A stretch of 64,000 bases of DNA from Taxawa tesnikishii (nom. ined.) (lineage: Eukaryota; Ascomycota; Dothideomycetes; Dothideales), in assembly GCA_030247885.1 (NCBI GenBank), contig JAPDRO010000026.1, forward strand, positions 1 through 64,000, written 5' to 3'. Of this stretch, positions 22,840 through 32,933 are shown in pieces. Each line of letters opens with the position of its first letter. Within the stretch, counting starts at the first letter, position 1. The translations under genes and the position numbers were made by a program. The notes beneath the pieces were generated by a model that saw only the letters and a program-made list of their open reading frames with translations, made no database searches and was not told the DNA's origin.

Positions 22840-23657
22840 TCATACCTTGACACGCTGACCCTGCTTCTGCACCAGCTTGTTCAGCTCGCTGTACGCCTCG
22901 CTCCACTCCTCCGCGTCCTTGTCCTCGCCGTCCTTCTTCTTTCCGCCCGCGCTTGGCGTCACCATAACGACACTGGTCGGCCGCTTGGTGCTACCCGCGG
23001 CGCCGAGTTCCGCACGACTGGTGAGGTACACGTAGGGAATGCTGTGGTCCTCGCACAGCACGGGTATGTGGCTGATGACGTCCATGGGCGAGATATCGGC
23101 GGCCAGAATGACGATTCCGGGAGGAAGGGTTTGCGCGACCGAAGGGTTTGAGGGTGGGGTCTTGCGGACTGCTTTGACGACTTCTTTGACGCCGCGCTTG
23201 AGAGCTTTGGCTTTGGCGGCTGCGTTTTGGTCGATTAGCGATTTGTTGCGGGTGAATTGTAACACTTGAAGTGCGGTGAAGTAGGCCGGGAGAAGGTGGC
23301 TTGTGGAGCAGAACAGTGCGCAAGCATACCTTTCTTGACAGTCTTCAACACCTTTTTCCCGGCCTTCTCGTCGCAGAGTGGGTTCGCGAACGGCACCAGC
23401 GCGGCCAGCGGTATCTCAACCTTCTTGCTGTCCTCGCCGTCGGCCTCGGCCATGCTGGCATCGACCACGACGTCGCCGTCTGCGTCAACGGCTACAGCGC
23501 CTGAATTCGCATCTTCCATCTCGTTGAGCAGGGCAGTTGTCGCGTCGGTCGACTTTCTGTCCCTCTTGGCCTTCTTCTCTTTCTTCACGCCGTCGGCGGA
23601 CTGGTGCTTCTCCTTCTTCTCCTTCTTCTCCTTCTTTTCCGACCTGTCCTTTGCCAT
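22840..23657 (-). CDS. NHP2: H/ACA ribonucleoprotein subunit NHP2
   Basis: Two exons, 23657-23330 and 23219-22840; 235 residues. It is the L7Ae-family core protein of H/ACA snoRNPs, needed in the nucleolus for rRNA pseudouridylation. The splice I chose (donor GTATGC; acceptor ACGCAG) joins KTVKK to AAKAKALKRGVKEVV, the conserved Nhp2 sequence. An alternative acceptor at about 23256 would insert extra residues. Family signatures are ILAADISPMDVISHIPVLCEDHSIPYVY and GAAGSTKRPTSVVMV. The N-terminus is longer than in yeast, with Lys/Glu repeats (KKEKKEKKEK) and an acidic stretch. It is a paralogue of SNU13, 12 kb away. Confidence 0.95.
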
Positions 23658-24411
23658 TGCTGTGGACGCGTATCAGGGACGGGATGGTGGCGTCGTTGTT
23701 GTTGCTCGGTAGAGGTTGTCGGTGAGGGTCCTTGCCTTGCGTACTGTATACACTTGGTGCGTGCGAGCTTGAACTTTTGAAGCAACTTTTCGAGGTGCGG
23801 GCGCGGGCGCGGGCGCGGCCCGTGCGCTCCTTCCCTGCGAAGCGCTTGCCAAGGCTTTTGACTTCACCACCACCCCATCCCATCCTACTCGGATCCGTAC
23901 GTCTTCCTGTCTTCCTGCCGGACACAGCTATGCAATCCTCGGCTTAAATCTCAGTGTCAAGCGCCAATCGCAATGAGACGGCCTGTGTTCTTCACGAGGG
24001 GAGACTGATGCCGAAGCGGTCCGACCACTGCATACAGTTACGTTACGTTACCGTTACCATGGAACAGCGAAATGGAGCAAGCGTCTCCGTCTCCGTCTGA
24101 TACACCCCCGGCCCCATTCCCGATATGGAAGTGAAGGTGGGAGTCGGGTCACATGACCCTTCTAGCTATATTAGAGTTGCCGAGGGCTTAACCCTCGAAG
24201 AATCAACCAAGTTAACGACCCTAAGGTTCATACCAACTCCCGAAGCATATGCCGAGGTACCCGTTTGCGGTAAGGGTGAGTGAAACTGTAAGGTGCGGCG
24301 CAGTGCGGTCTTCTCTGCTCTGTTGTACAGTATAAGAGAGGAGATACGGATCCCTCTGTAAGTGTTTTCAGTGTTTTCCATCACAGGCACTTTGCATACC
24401 AACCCTGCAAA
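23658..24411. promoter_or_regulatory. Divergent intergenic region between NHP2 and a methyltransferase gene
   Basis: 754 bp separate two genes transcribed outward. It includes a GCGGGC hexamer run at about 23797-23818, a CCAAT box (GCGCCAATCGC, about 23961-23971) and TACGTTACGTTACCGTTACC at about 24039-24058. No gene is seen. The promoters of both neighbours presumably lie here. Confidence 0.5.
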
Positions 24412-25328
24412 ATGGGTCCCTCTGCCATCGCACCAGAAACCGTCAGATACCATGACACTACGTCGGCCTACACTCTTCCTAACGAGTAAGTCCTCTCCGT
24501 TCATGCTCCAATGTCGAGCTCACACATCCCAGCGCGACTGAGCATGAGCGGCTGGAATTCCAGTCAAGGGGCTTCGACGCCATGATGCTCGGCAAGCCAT
24601 TTCACGCTCCTCTGCCAAATCCAGGACGGATCATCGATATAGGCTGCGGCACCGGCGTCATGACGACCAGGCTCGGGTGCGAATTTCCCTCCGCACAGGT
24701 CTACGGCGTAGATCTCTCTCCCGTCCCGGCACTCCAGGAGAAACCCGCCAACGTGGACTTCATTCAAGGGGATGTGATGAAGCTCGTCGGTGTGCTTCCG
24801 GAACTGCAGATGGGAAGCGTCGATTACGCATTCAACCGCCTCCTGGTCTGTGGTATGACGGACTGGCCGGGCTACGTCTCCTCGATCTTCTCCCTGCTCA
24901 AACCGGGCGGGTGGCTAGAAATGCACGAGCATGACTTGATCTTCTACGATAAGTCTGGGAAGGTCATCTCGTCGTCCTGGCGCTGGCTCAATGCTACCAT
25001 CGACTCCGTCAAGCGCAAAGGCCTGGATCCGTTTGCGGGCTCGCACATCGCCGATTACATGCGTAGTGCCGGCTTCGTGGACATCCAAGTGAAGGAATAT
25101 AAATGCCCGCATGGGCCGATGCCTGATGCGCCGGAAACCAAGTTGATAGAGGCTTACGATATGACCGAGGTGCCGCGCATGTACAAGAGGTCCATGCCGA
25201 GGATTTTGGAGGGTTCAGGATATGGAACGGAGAATCTGGACGCGTTTTACGCGGAAATCGATGAGACGATGGGGCCGGAGGAGGGCAAGCACAGAAAGTT
25301 TCGGGTGGCCTGGGGAAGGAAGCCGTGA
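24412..25328 (+). CDS. LaeA-like SAM-dependent methyltransferase
   Basis: Exons 24412-24485 and 24533-25328; intron 47 bp (GTAAGT...CCCAG); 289 residues. Class I Rossmann methyltransferase of the LaeA/UMTA-like fungal family. SAM motif I is IIDIGCGTGVMTTRLG (58-73), followed by VYGVDLSPVP and a post-I acidic segment VDFIQGDVM. LLKPGGWLEMHEHD is the usual motif III region. The N-terminal NDATEHERLEFQSRGFDAM matches the family's NE.ER...H..F pattern. Substrate unknown. Relatives range from the regulator LaeA to small-molecule methyltransferases, and the absence of biosynthetic neighbours leaves the role open. Confidence 0.88.
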
Positions 25329-26389
25329 AGACCTTGCTGACTACAAGCGGTAGCTCAGATGCTAGTCGTAAAGATAGATTGTCTGTCAGACTTTTGGTGC
25401 ATCCATGGCTCGTTGCATCTGTCCAACACAACGCTTTCGTCATCCTTCTTGCAAATCTGCATTAGTCAAAACAACGCAAAAAAGTGCGGATCCGGGCAGC
25501 AAGTAGCATCACCACACGGTTTAAGCAATGGAGGCTGAGGTGTCGAGGTTTCACGTTTACTTCTTCTTCTCGTTGATTCAGGTCTTGCGAATATTCTGTG
25601 GAACGAAGACAGAGAACGAAGAAGAGGTTGGCGTGATCCCGTCTTCTCTAAGCCCTTCAAATACCTCCCCAACTGCCAGGCGACGAGTGGACGTCTTCGG
25701 AACAGTGCGGCTTCCGGATATGGGGGGGCACTGAATTACCAGAGTCTCACGTTCAGGGATACAAAGACGGGCGGGTTGGCACAGAGAGTAGTCGTTCATG
25801 TCATGTACCAACGACCAGGGTTCTCGAACAGCGACTCGAGCGGCATCATCGTGGTACCGTCTGAAAGTGCACGAGAAGTATGGACGGTCGCGCACACGTT
25901 CTGTGCTCCGCAAGGAAAGCGCTCGGTGTCGAACGAGTGTGCTCTGATTCTGGAACAGGCAGTGGAGGCAGTCACCGTCTGCTGCCAGTCAGGTTGCTGG
26001 ATTCACGGTCGGGCATGGCTATGGGATTGGGATGGGGGGACGAGTGCCATATTGTGGTGGGAGGAGAGCTCGCCCAGACAAAGATACGCCGAAGATGGAG
26101 TTGGTGTTTATGAACACGGCGAGGTTCAAAGTCGTGGAATGAGTCGCGTCCGCATCCTAGCTCTCACTTGGTCATATACAATGTCTATTGTGTATAGCTA
26201 GTCATATATAGATACATCCATATCCCTATGACCTCCGCGGGCAAGTATTGTCCCAGCGCAAGTAAAGCTGCTCCCAAGCTGTAAAGGAAAGTCTTGCCGA
26301 GGCTTCCGAGCCGCATCGAAAGTGTTTCTCTCCATGTCGTCGTGGTCTTTAGCTGTATAATACATCAACTTACACTTCTGCCATGGACG
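25329..26389. other. Intergenic region, no convincing gene
   Basis: About 1.06 kb. Two overlapping frames (25578-25913 minus, 111 codons; 25776-26201 plus, 141 codons) have no recognisable domain. A C7 run (minus strand, about 25726-25732) lies in the minus frame, so a gene masked by a homopolymer error cannot be excluded. Confidence 0.5.
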
Positions 26390-27433
26390 ATGCCCCAAGA
26401 TGACCCCCAGAACCAGCAGCCGGAGTCGCAGAGACCAGCTCCAGCTCAGAATGCTACCGCCCAGTCCGACTGGCGCAACCTCTTCGCTGTCCCAGCTCCC
26501 GTGAAGAAGGTCTTCCAAAAGTTTCCTCTGGTCACGTACCCTCGCAACGCATCTCCTTTGCGCACTCCTGAGGAGAGCCATGTCGCTACTCTGTACATCT
26601 TCAGCGATCCAGAGGGCGTGCAGAGTGGCGCGCCCTCATTCAACCCAAGTTGTCTGAAATGGCAGGTATGTCTTGGAACATCTACGTGCGCTCGACAGGA
26701 TATCAACTAACAAACTGTCGCGGCCATCAAGACCTACCTCAAGTTCTCTGGCGTCGAGTTTCGTACCGCAGCCTCGAACAATCACGCCTCCCCAACCGGC
26801 GTCCTGCCGTTCCTCCTCCCCGGCAGTTCAACCTCCAAGCACGACGCGCTGGCGCCTGTTCCTGCAAACAGGCTAAGAGCGTGGGCGGCGGACCATGGCA
26901 AGGCAGTGGAAGATAGCAAGGACCTGCGCACTGACACATACATGTCTTTGCTGGACCATCGGATACGGAGGGCTTGGGTAGGAGCTCATTGCGAACCCTT
27001 GGACCAACTCTGCGCTAACACTCTACAACAGCTCTACACGCTCTATCTCGAGTCCGACAACTTCTCCACCGTCGCAAATCGACTCTACGTCCACCCTTCG
27101 TCTTCCAACGTTTTCGTGAACCTGGCAATCTCCTACCAGCTTCGCCAGGCCGCAGAAACTGAAGTGCTCAAACAGACGCCTCAGATCTGCGTCCAGGACT
27201 TGCTGGCGGAGGCTGCAGAGGCCTTTGGCGCGCTCTCCACACTGCTGGGACAGGACGAGTGGTTCTTTGCTGCAAAGAAGCCGGGCTTGTTCGATGCGAG
27301 CGTTTTCGCGTATACTCACTTGCTGCTTGATGAGGACATGGGATGGCGGGTCAATGAGGTCGCGTTCGCGCTGAAAGGCTACTCGAATCTTGTGAGGCAT
27401 AGGAAGAGGATATATAAGCAGTATTACTGCTAA
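26390..27433 (+). CDS. SAM35: Mitochondrial outer-membrane SAM complex subunit Sam35 (metaxin-like)
   Basis: Three exons, 26390-26665, 26732-26977 and 27032-27433; introns 66 and 54 bp; 307 residues. It is a cytosol-facing subunit of the sorting and assembly machinery that inserts beta-barrel proteins (Tom40, porin) into the mitochondrial outer membrane. N-terminal PAPVKKVFQKFPLVTYPRN matches the start of yeast Sam35 (PMPVKRIFDTFPLQTYPA). The C-terminal half is a GST-C/metaxin fold: AISYQLRQAAETEVL, a Gln/Leu-rich helix, then FFAAKKPGLFDASVFAYTHLLL. An ATG at 26383 in a better context (GCCATGG) opens a six-codon frame overlapping this start, so initiation may be regulated. Sam37 or another metaxin is the alternative assignment. 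Confidence 0.85.
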
Positions 27434-27782
27434 GAGAACCGGCATGTCACACTTCCGACATCGTCTCGGGCGTAGGTGTTTGCCTTGTTACGCTGTTCGA
27501 CGCGAGATCGAGACGCAGTTCGTAGCGCCTCGTAACAGTGTCGTCCCCTTCGCTTCGCTGGCTCCTTGTTCCCCTTTTTCCTCTTTCCAATTTTTTCTGT
27601 TTCTGGCCTGCAGCCATAAGTGTCACTGCTCGTATGACTCATAATTGGGCTCCTGGCGGTGGCTTTCCGCATCCGCGAGGCATTTGCTATCAAAGAGGCA
27701 AGAGGCCCACCAAGTTCCCACCTCCCAACATAAACACGACTTCCATAACGCCAGTCGCCATCTCCAGTCTCCAGTCTCCAAT
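27434..27782. promoter_or_regulatory. Intergenic region upstream of a methyltransferase gene
   Basis: 349 bp. It ends in a C/T/A-rich 5' leader just before the ATG, as usual for fungal promoters. The frame of the next gene stays open through part of this leader but has no ATG there. Confidence 0.5.
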
Positions 27783-28781
27783 ATGACGCAGCCGTCCGTC
27801 AAAACAACCTTTGACACCTCCCTCGAGGAAGTCCGAAACCCATATACCACCGATCAAGGCTTCTCCTCCTCATCCTCCACACTCCCGAGTCTTCCCTCCC
27901 ACATCCTCCCAAATTCCCAGATCGGCTCAATACCCTTCCGTGACCTCTCCACCACGGAAACGTACGACGCCTGGGCCTCCACTTACGACTCGGACGGCAA
28001 CATCTTGCAGGCCGTTGACGATATACAGCTCGCGGACGGTCTGCTCGACGAGGTTCTGGCACTTTGTCGCGAGGGGGCTGCAGACGGAGACCGCGACCTC
28101 GTGCTGCTGGATCTTGGCTGTGGAACCGGGCGCAATACGCGGAAGTTGCTCACAGCTGCTATGCAAATGGATGCGAGAGAGGTCAGGGGTGTGACGGTGA
28201 GGGGAGTCGATGCGAGTGAGGCTATGCTCGAGGTCGCCAGGGCGAAGTTGAGGGATGCATTGGGTGGATTGAAGCGACAGCAGCAGAGAGTGGACGCCGA
28301 TGCCGACACCGCCACCACAACAACAACAGCACCGGCTCTAAAGCTCGAGCTCGAGCAAGCGGATCTCCTGACTACAGGCCTGCCGGGCGGGTACACCGCC
28401 ACCGCGCACCTCGTCCTCAGCACCCTGGTCCTCGAACACTTTCCACTCGACACCTTTTTCTCCGTCCTCGACAAGGCCTTGAAGCCGAACGGCGTTGCCC
28501 TTGTGTCGAACATGCATCCTGATATGGGTGCCTCGACGCAAGCGGGGTTTGTGAACGGAGCCGGCGAGAGGGTGAGGGGGTGGAGCGCGGTGCATGGGAT
28601 CGACGAGACGGTGGGGGCGGCGCAGAGGAACTGGTTTGACGTGCTGAGTGTGAGGGAGGGGAGCGTGGAGAGGAGCATGTTGGACGGAGGGCTGGTGGGG
28701 AGGAGGGGAGAGAAGTGGGTGGGGAGGAAGGTGTGGTATGGAGTTGTGTTGAGGAAGGGAAGGGGGTGTGAGGGGAGTTGA
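27783..28781 (+). CDS. SAM-dependent methyltransferase of unknown substrate
   Basis: 332 residues, single exon; first in-frame ATG chosen. Class I methyltransferase. YDAWASTYDSDGN (61-73) is the usual start of the fold, motif I is LDLGCGTGRNTRKLL (109-123), then VRGVDASEAMLEVARAKL. STLVLEHFPLDTFFSVLDKALKPNGVALVSNMHPDM is the motif II/III region. A low-complexity insert (QQQRVDADADTATTTTTAP) splits the fold after motif I. It resembles the Methyltransf_25/ubiE-like group. No close functional name can be justified. Confidence 0.87.
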   Translation: MTQPSVKTTFDTSLEEVRNPYTTDQGFSSSSSTLPSLPSHILPNSQIGSIPFRDLSTTETYDAWASTYDSDGNILQAVDDIQLADGLLDEVLALCREGAADGDRDLVLLDLGCGTGRNTRKLLTAAMQMDAREVRGVTVRGVDASEAMLEVARAKLRDALGGLKRQQQRVDADADTATTTTTAPALKLELEQADLLTTGLPGGYTATAHLVLSTLVLEHFPLDTFFSVLDKALKPNGVALVSNMHPDMGASTQAGFVNGAGERVRGWSAVHGIDETVGAAQRNWFDVLSVREGSVERSMLDGGLVGRRGEKWVGRKVWYGVVLRKGRGCEGS

Positions 28782-29280
28782 GGGGTTGGAGACGGATGTT
28801 TGATATATGATGTTTGATGTTGTGGGGAGCAAAGATCATGAATTGGAAGTGGAAGAGCTGGCCAGGTCGCTTTGAGTTGAGAAACAGCGACATGGAACCG
28901 TTGGTTGTGCTGCGCCTGCTCACATATGCCTGCATTCGGTTTGTGGTCACTTGCTGGTGAGGTTGTCCCTTCGAAGACAAGCGCAAGGCTGGTACTTTTC
29001 TTTGAGCCGTTGGCGATGGAGAAGGAGCATTCCAAGCCTCCACACTCCACCTTTGGCTGGTGAACGATATGAGCGGCAGCGTGTCGTCACAAAGCGCATC
29101 ATACTGGTGACTGCATGTGCATTTTGCATACTGACCCGCATCATTTTCTCGACATGGAGCCGCCGTTCAAGTCCGAATTCAGCATAAGTGCACGCCATCT
29201 GTGTTCTTGTTGCGTCAATCTTTCCATTAGCGTCAACTGTGTGCAGAATTTAAGAGGAGCGAATGCGAGAACGCCGGAGC
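28782..29280. other. Convergent intergenic spacer
   Basis: 499 bp between the stop codons of the methyltransferase (plus) and MCR1 (minus). No gene or repeat recognised. Confidence 0.55.
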
Positions 29281-30317
29281 CTAGAACTTATAAACATCCT
29301 TTCCATTTAGGCCCAGCTCACGCAGGACACCGCTTGGTCCCGCGATAGCCTTCTCCATAGCAGGCGGACCGCAAAGAAAGACCTTTGTTCCCTTCTCGTT
29401 GCCCCATGTTCCGGTCTTAAAATGCGCGGTGACCTCCCGTAACACTTGCTGGTTGACGTAGCCTTTCCTGTACTTGCCCGGTATCGCAGCATCATCAAGA
29501 GTTTCCGCAAGCCTCTCTGGGCCTGATATGCAATAAGTAACGCGCAATCGATCGGGATGTTGCTTCTGTAGACTCTCAAGTTCGTCTTTGAGCACAATGT
29601 CCCGCGTCCCGTTCACACCCCAGACGAGCTGAATTCTGGACTTGTCGTTCGGGTCGCGAAGGATGCTCTTCGTGAGACTATACATGGGTGTGATACCCGC
29701 GCCTCCTGCGATGAATAGCACATCGCGGGCTACGCTAGATGGTGCCCAGGTATATCCGGGCATCGGTCCACGGACGGTGAGCTCCTGTCCCGGACGCAAG
29801 GAATGCATGTATGTTGAGGCAGCGCCGTTGGGATATTGCTTGATGAGGAGCTGCAGATTCCCGTGTTCATCGGCATCGGAGATGGGCGTGTAGGGCCGTA
29901 GTACGGGGAACCAACGGCCTGAAGGTGTATGTTGGGTAAGGATGGCGCCTGGGGTTGTCAGTCCGGGAGTTTGCAGGTCAGAGTTTATGTTGATCTCACC
30001 TCCAGCAGGCACCCCGCTAATCTCGTCACTGCCTCCAGGAAGAGATAGCGTGATCTTTTCGTGTCGTGATTCACTTGCTCAACCTTGGTTACGGTCAACT
30101 GCTTGGGAAGCAGCATGGTACGCGGGAACGAGAGTGTCGTGGTCTTGGCCGCTTCTTTACTGACAGGGCCCGGAAATGGATGCTCTGGCAACATGGCCGC
30201 TCCTGAGTCGAGCAGGAGGGGTTTCCGAGTAGACAAATATCCAGCGCCCGCGACGCCGACAGACAGTACGCCGGCGGCAAAACGAAGAGTAAAAGAAGAG
30301 CGTAGGGAAGTCGCCAT
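29281..30317 (-). CDS. MCR1: NADH-cytochrome b5 reductase, mitochondrial
   Basis: Exons 30317-30000 and 29948-29281; intron 51 bp (GTGAGA...CCCAG); about 328 residues. FAD enzyme that passes electrons from NADH to cytochrome b5, in the outer membrane and intermembrane space. The N-terminus (MATSLRSSFTLRFAAGVLSVGVAGAGYL) is a mitochondrial signal-anchor. FAD-binding RPYTPIS, then GPMPGYTW; NADH-binding GGAGITPMYSL; C-terminal CGPPAMEKAIAG. Within exon 1, NHDTK and ITLSLPGG are in different frames across an A4 run (TTTT on the plus strand, 30056-30059). One more A restores the family sequence exactly, so I treat this as a probable sequencing error. Confidence 0.93.
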
Positions 30318-31528
30318 TGTTCACTGGTTGTGCACTCGTTTGGAAATGGTAGAGATTGGAGGCTTGTAGAGAAGTCAAGTCTGAGTTGTAACAGCGATAC
30401 GTGTTTGTACGTTATTGTGTTGAGAGGGGATCCGGAGGCTTGTGCCCTGCTTGGCTCTCATGTATATATACCATGTGTCTTTCCATGATTCAGACGGTTC
30501 GCGGACGTTGCTATCCGAGTTGCGTGCACCTTGAACATCTCGGCTGTACTAAGAGCCAACGTGTGATGGCTTGCACGGTACAAAGGCAGTTCCGACTCCG
30601 ATGAGAGGTTGACCAGTCACTCAAGGGTAAGGAGAGGGGAAAGATTGCGAATGGCGTTGAATCCTTCTGGGCTGCACAGCTCTAAGTGGTCCACGGTCGC
30701 CAGTCAATCAGAAGCCGTGTTTCATCCGCGAGCCCATTCCTGATAGGGAGATACGTACGAGATGTCGATCTGATAAGATTCCATGTCCAAGTTCCGGTTC
30801 CGGTTCAGGTGTTCCGGTTCCCGAGAAACGCAGAAGTGGAGGAACGCAGTGCACACAGCCATCGTTCTACGCGGAAAACATGCTGTGCACTTTGATATCG
30901 AGAAACCTCCGGGTAGTTGACTGAAGCTGGCTTGTTGCAGCGCAAACCCGCTATGCTACTTCCGCGCAACGTCGTCAAAGGGCACGGTCCGAGAGGGTCG
31001 TAGAGCAAGTCTTGAGAGGGAGCAAGTCTTGAGAGGGAGCATTTCACTTCGTTTGTTATCCGAACGAATATGTGTTCTGTCACCTTCGCATGCCCTCGGG
31101 ATGACTGGCGATTGCAAACTATAAGAAAGCAATGTTCTCACGACCACAAAGCCAGTTCGCAACCCTCTCATGCAGTCCTAATTGTTGTATCACTATTGGT
31201 CACGCTGACGCTCCTCGCCCGTGATCAGTCGGGGCTGGCGAAGACATGGACGGATCATCTGCTGCTTTCAGTCCTCTTGTTCTTGCCAACGACCACTTTG
31301 CCAAACCGGCTGTTGTTCGCTCTTGCTACAGGCAGACAGTTTAGGTCGAATCGATCCTACGCTTCATCCATCACCTCCATTGAATGCGACCAGCTGTCAA
31401 GCTCGCCTTCAAAAGACGAAGCCACCATAGTAAAGTGGAGGGACATGCAGACTATCGAAGCGAGGCACGCATCAGATACCATCATCCTGCTGGGTGAATC
31501 GCGTTGTGACCGATTACTCGACTACACA
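30318..31528. other. Intergenic region with short G/C-rich repeats
   Basis: About 1.2 kb. It contains GTTCCGGTTCCGGTTCAGG-type repeats near 30790-30825 and an imperfect tandem duplication of AGCAAGTCTTGAGAGGG at about 31002-31038. The first few hundred bases are the MCR1 promoter. No gene is recognised; a plus-strand frame at 31070-31750 mostly shadows the transporter gene. Confidence 0.5.
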
Positions 31529-32933
31529 TCAGCAGCTAAACGGTGCGCCCACAGCACCAGAGTTATACGCGTCGATGATGCTCTTGATGCTCACATAAGT
31601 GCCCGCGACACAAATAAACCCACCAGCAGCGAATGTTGCAATCGCCAACGTGCTCTGCACCGGCCTTCTCCTCCAGCCGGCAAACCCCGCGCCATCATGA
31701 TACGAATCGTGCAACCAGAACGCGCCCGCAATGCCATACGTGTACCATGACGCGAACAAGCTGGCTGCAATGCCGATCAGGTAGTTGAAGATTGGCACGC
31801 CGACGGCCAGCACAAAGGCAGCGCCATTCATGAGGATGATCAACAGGATCCAGGTCGCCCAGCCGGTGAACGTGTGAGAGTGCAGGTGTCGCGAGTTCCG
31901 GAAGAAGCGCACGAAGAACAGCTTGCTTGCCGTGTGGGCGTACAAACTTCCCGCAATCAGGAAATTGGGAATGGCAATACCATAAGCAGCTTTCATCCAA
32001 ACGGTGTCGAGGGAGCTGAAGGCGGGCGAGGCTACGCTGTTGCCGATGTACACATACGTGACGGCAGCGAAGACAGCGTAGAAGGTTGTCGCGAAAGTTT
32101 GCAGCGTGTAGGCGGCTTTCATTGCGTCCTGGGGTTTCTTCATCTCCGAAACGAGCACGAAGAACATGAAGTGGCCCGCGTAGGAGAAGACGGGGTTCGT
32201 GATGGAGAGGAAGGCGTTGTCGAAGCTTGTGGATCGGGCGATGCTGATTTCGCGGCCAGGGACGGGGTGCAGGCCCGCTCCGACCATGCCGACGATGCCT
32301 GCGACCATGATGGAGATGACGCTCGGAACGCTGATCCAGCTGAGCTTGTCGAAGGTTCGTGGGAAACTGATCAGCAGCGTCGGAATGGCGAAGATGCCGG
32401 TGTACAGCATAAGACAGAGCTTGTTGTCGCTCAAAGCTGCCAGCGCGATCTGACCAGCCAGCAATTGTCCTCCAGTCGCAAAGACAGCAAACACGACGGT
32501 GCCAAATGCCAGTATCTCTCTGCCAATGGGCCCGAACAAGATCAGGCCAGCATCGCCCATGTTATGTACTTCGGGATGTCGAAGCTTGAACTTGACCAGC
32601 AGCCAGGAGGTGTATGTTGCGAAGACACCGAGGAAGACAATCAGAACCAGACCCGGTACTATGCCGACGACTGCAAGGGAAGAGGGGAGAGAAAGCATCC
32701 CGTTGGACACGATCTCGGCGATCATGAGGACCGCGACCAGTTGCCAGGACATGGTCTTGTACTTGATCTAACCCATGCCGTCAGTTACACCGGCTCTACA
32801 GCTCGAACGCAGCGTAACTGACCTGGTGATTTTCTTCATGGCCGAAAACGTCATGTTCGTGGTAGCCTGCCGGCGCGCCATTGTATGGCGCTGACGGCTC
32901 ATAACCCTGATCCGCGCGGTACTCCTTGCTCAT
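31529..32933 (-). CDS. Neutral amino-acid transporter (Mtr-like, AAAP family)
   Basis: Exons 32933-32823 and 32767-31529; intron 55 bp with acceptor GGGTTAG; 449 residues. Proton-coupled amino-acid permease of the AAAP family, most like the Neurospora mtr group. About eleven hydrophobic segments begin with SWQLVAVLMIAEIVSNGMLSLPS and GIVPGLVLIVFLGVFATYTSWLL. The hydrophilic N-terminus (MSKEYRADQGYEPSAPYNG...GHEENHQIKYKT) joins the first helix through the splice, matching the family's [IV]xY[RK]T.SW pattern. The product is presumably at the plasma membrane. The exact substrate range cannot be read from sequence. Confidence 0.9.

Noticed and set aside
21284-25328. Terpenoid gene cluster suggested by GGPP synthase beside a LaeA-like methyltransferase
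   Set aside because: No terpene cyclase, prenyltransferase, P450 or oxidoreductase lies nearby; NHP2 sits between them.
31874-32821. 315-codon plus-strand frame
   Set aside because: Antisense shadow of the amino-acid transporter, whose minus-strand translation has clear membrane helices.
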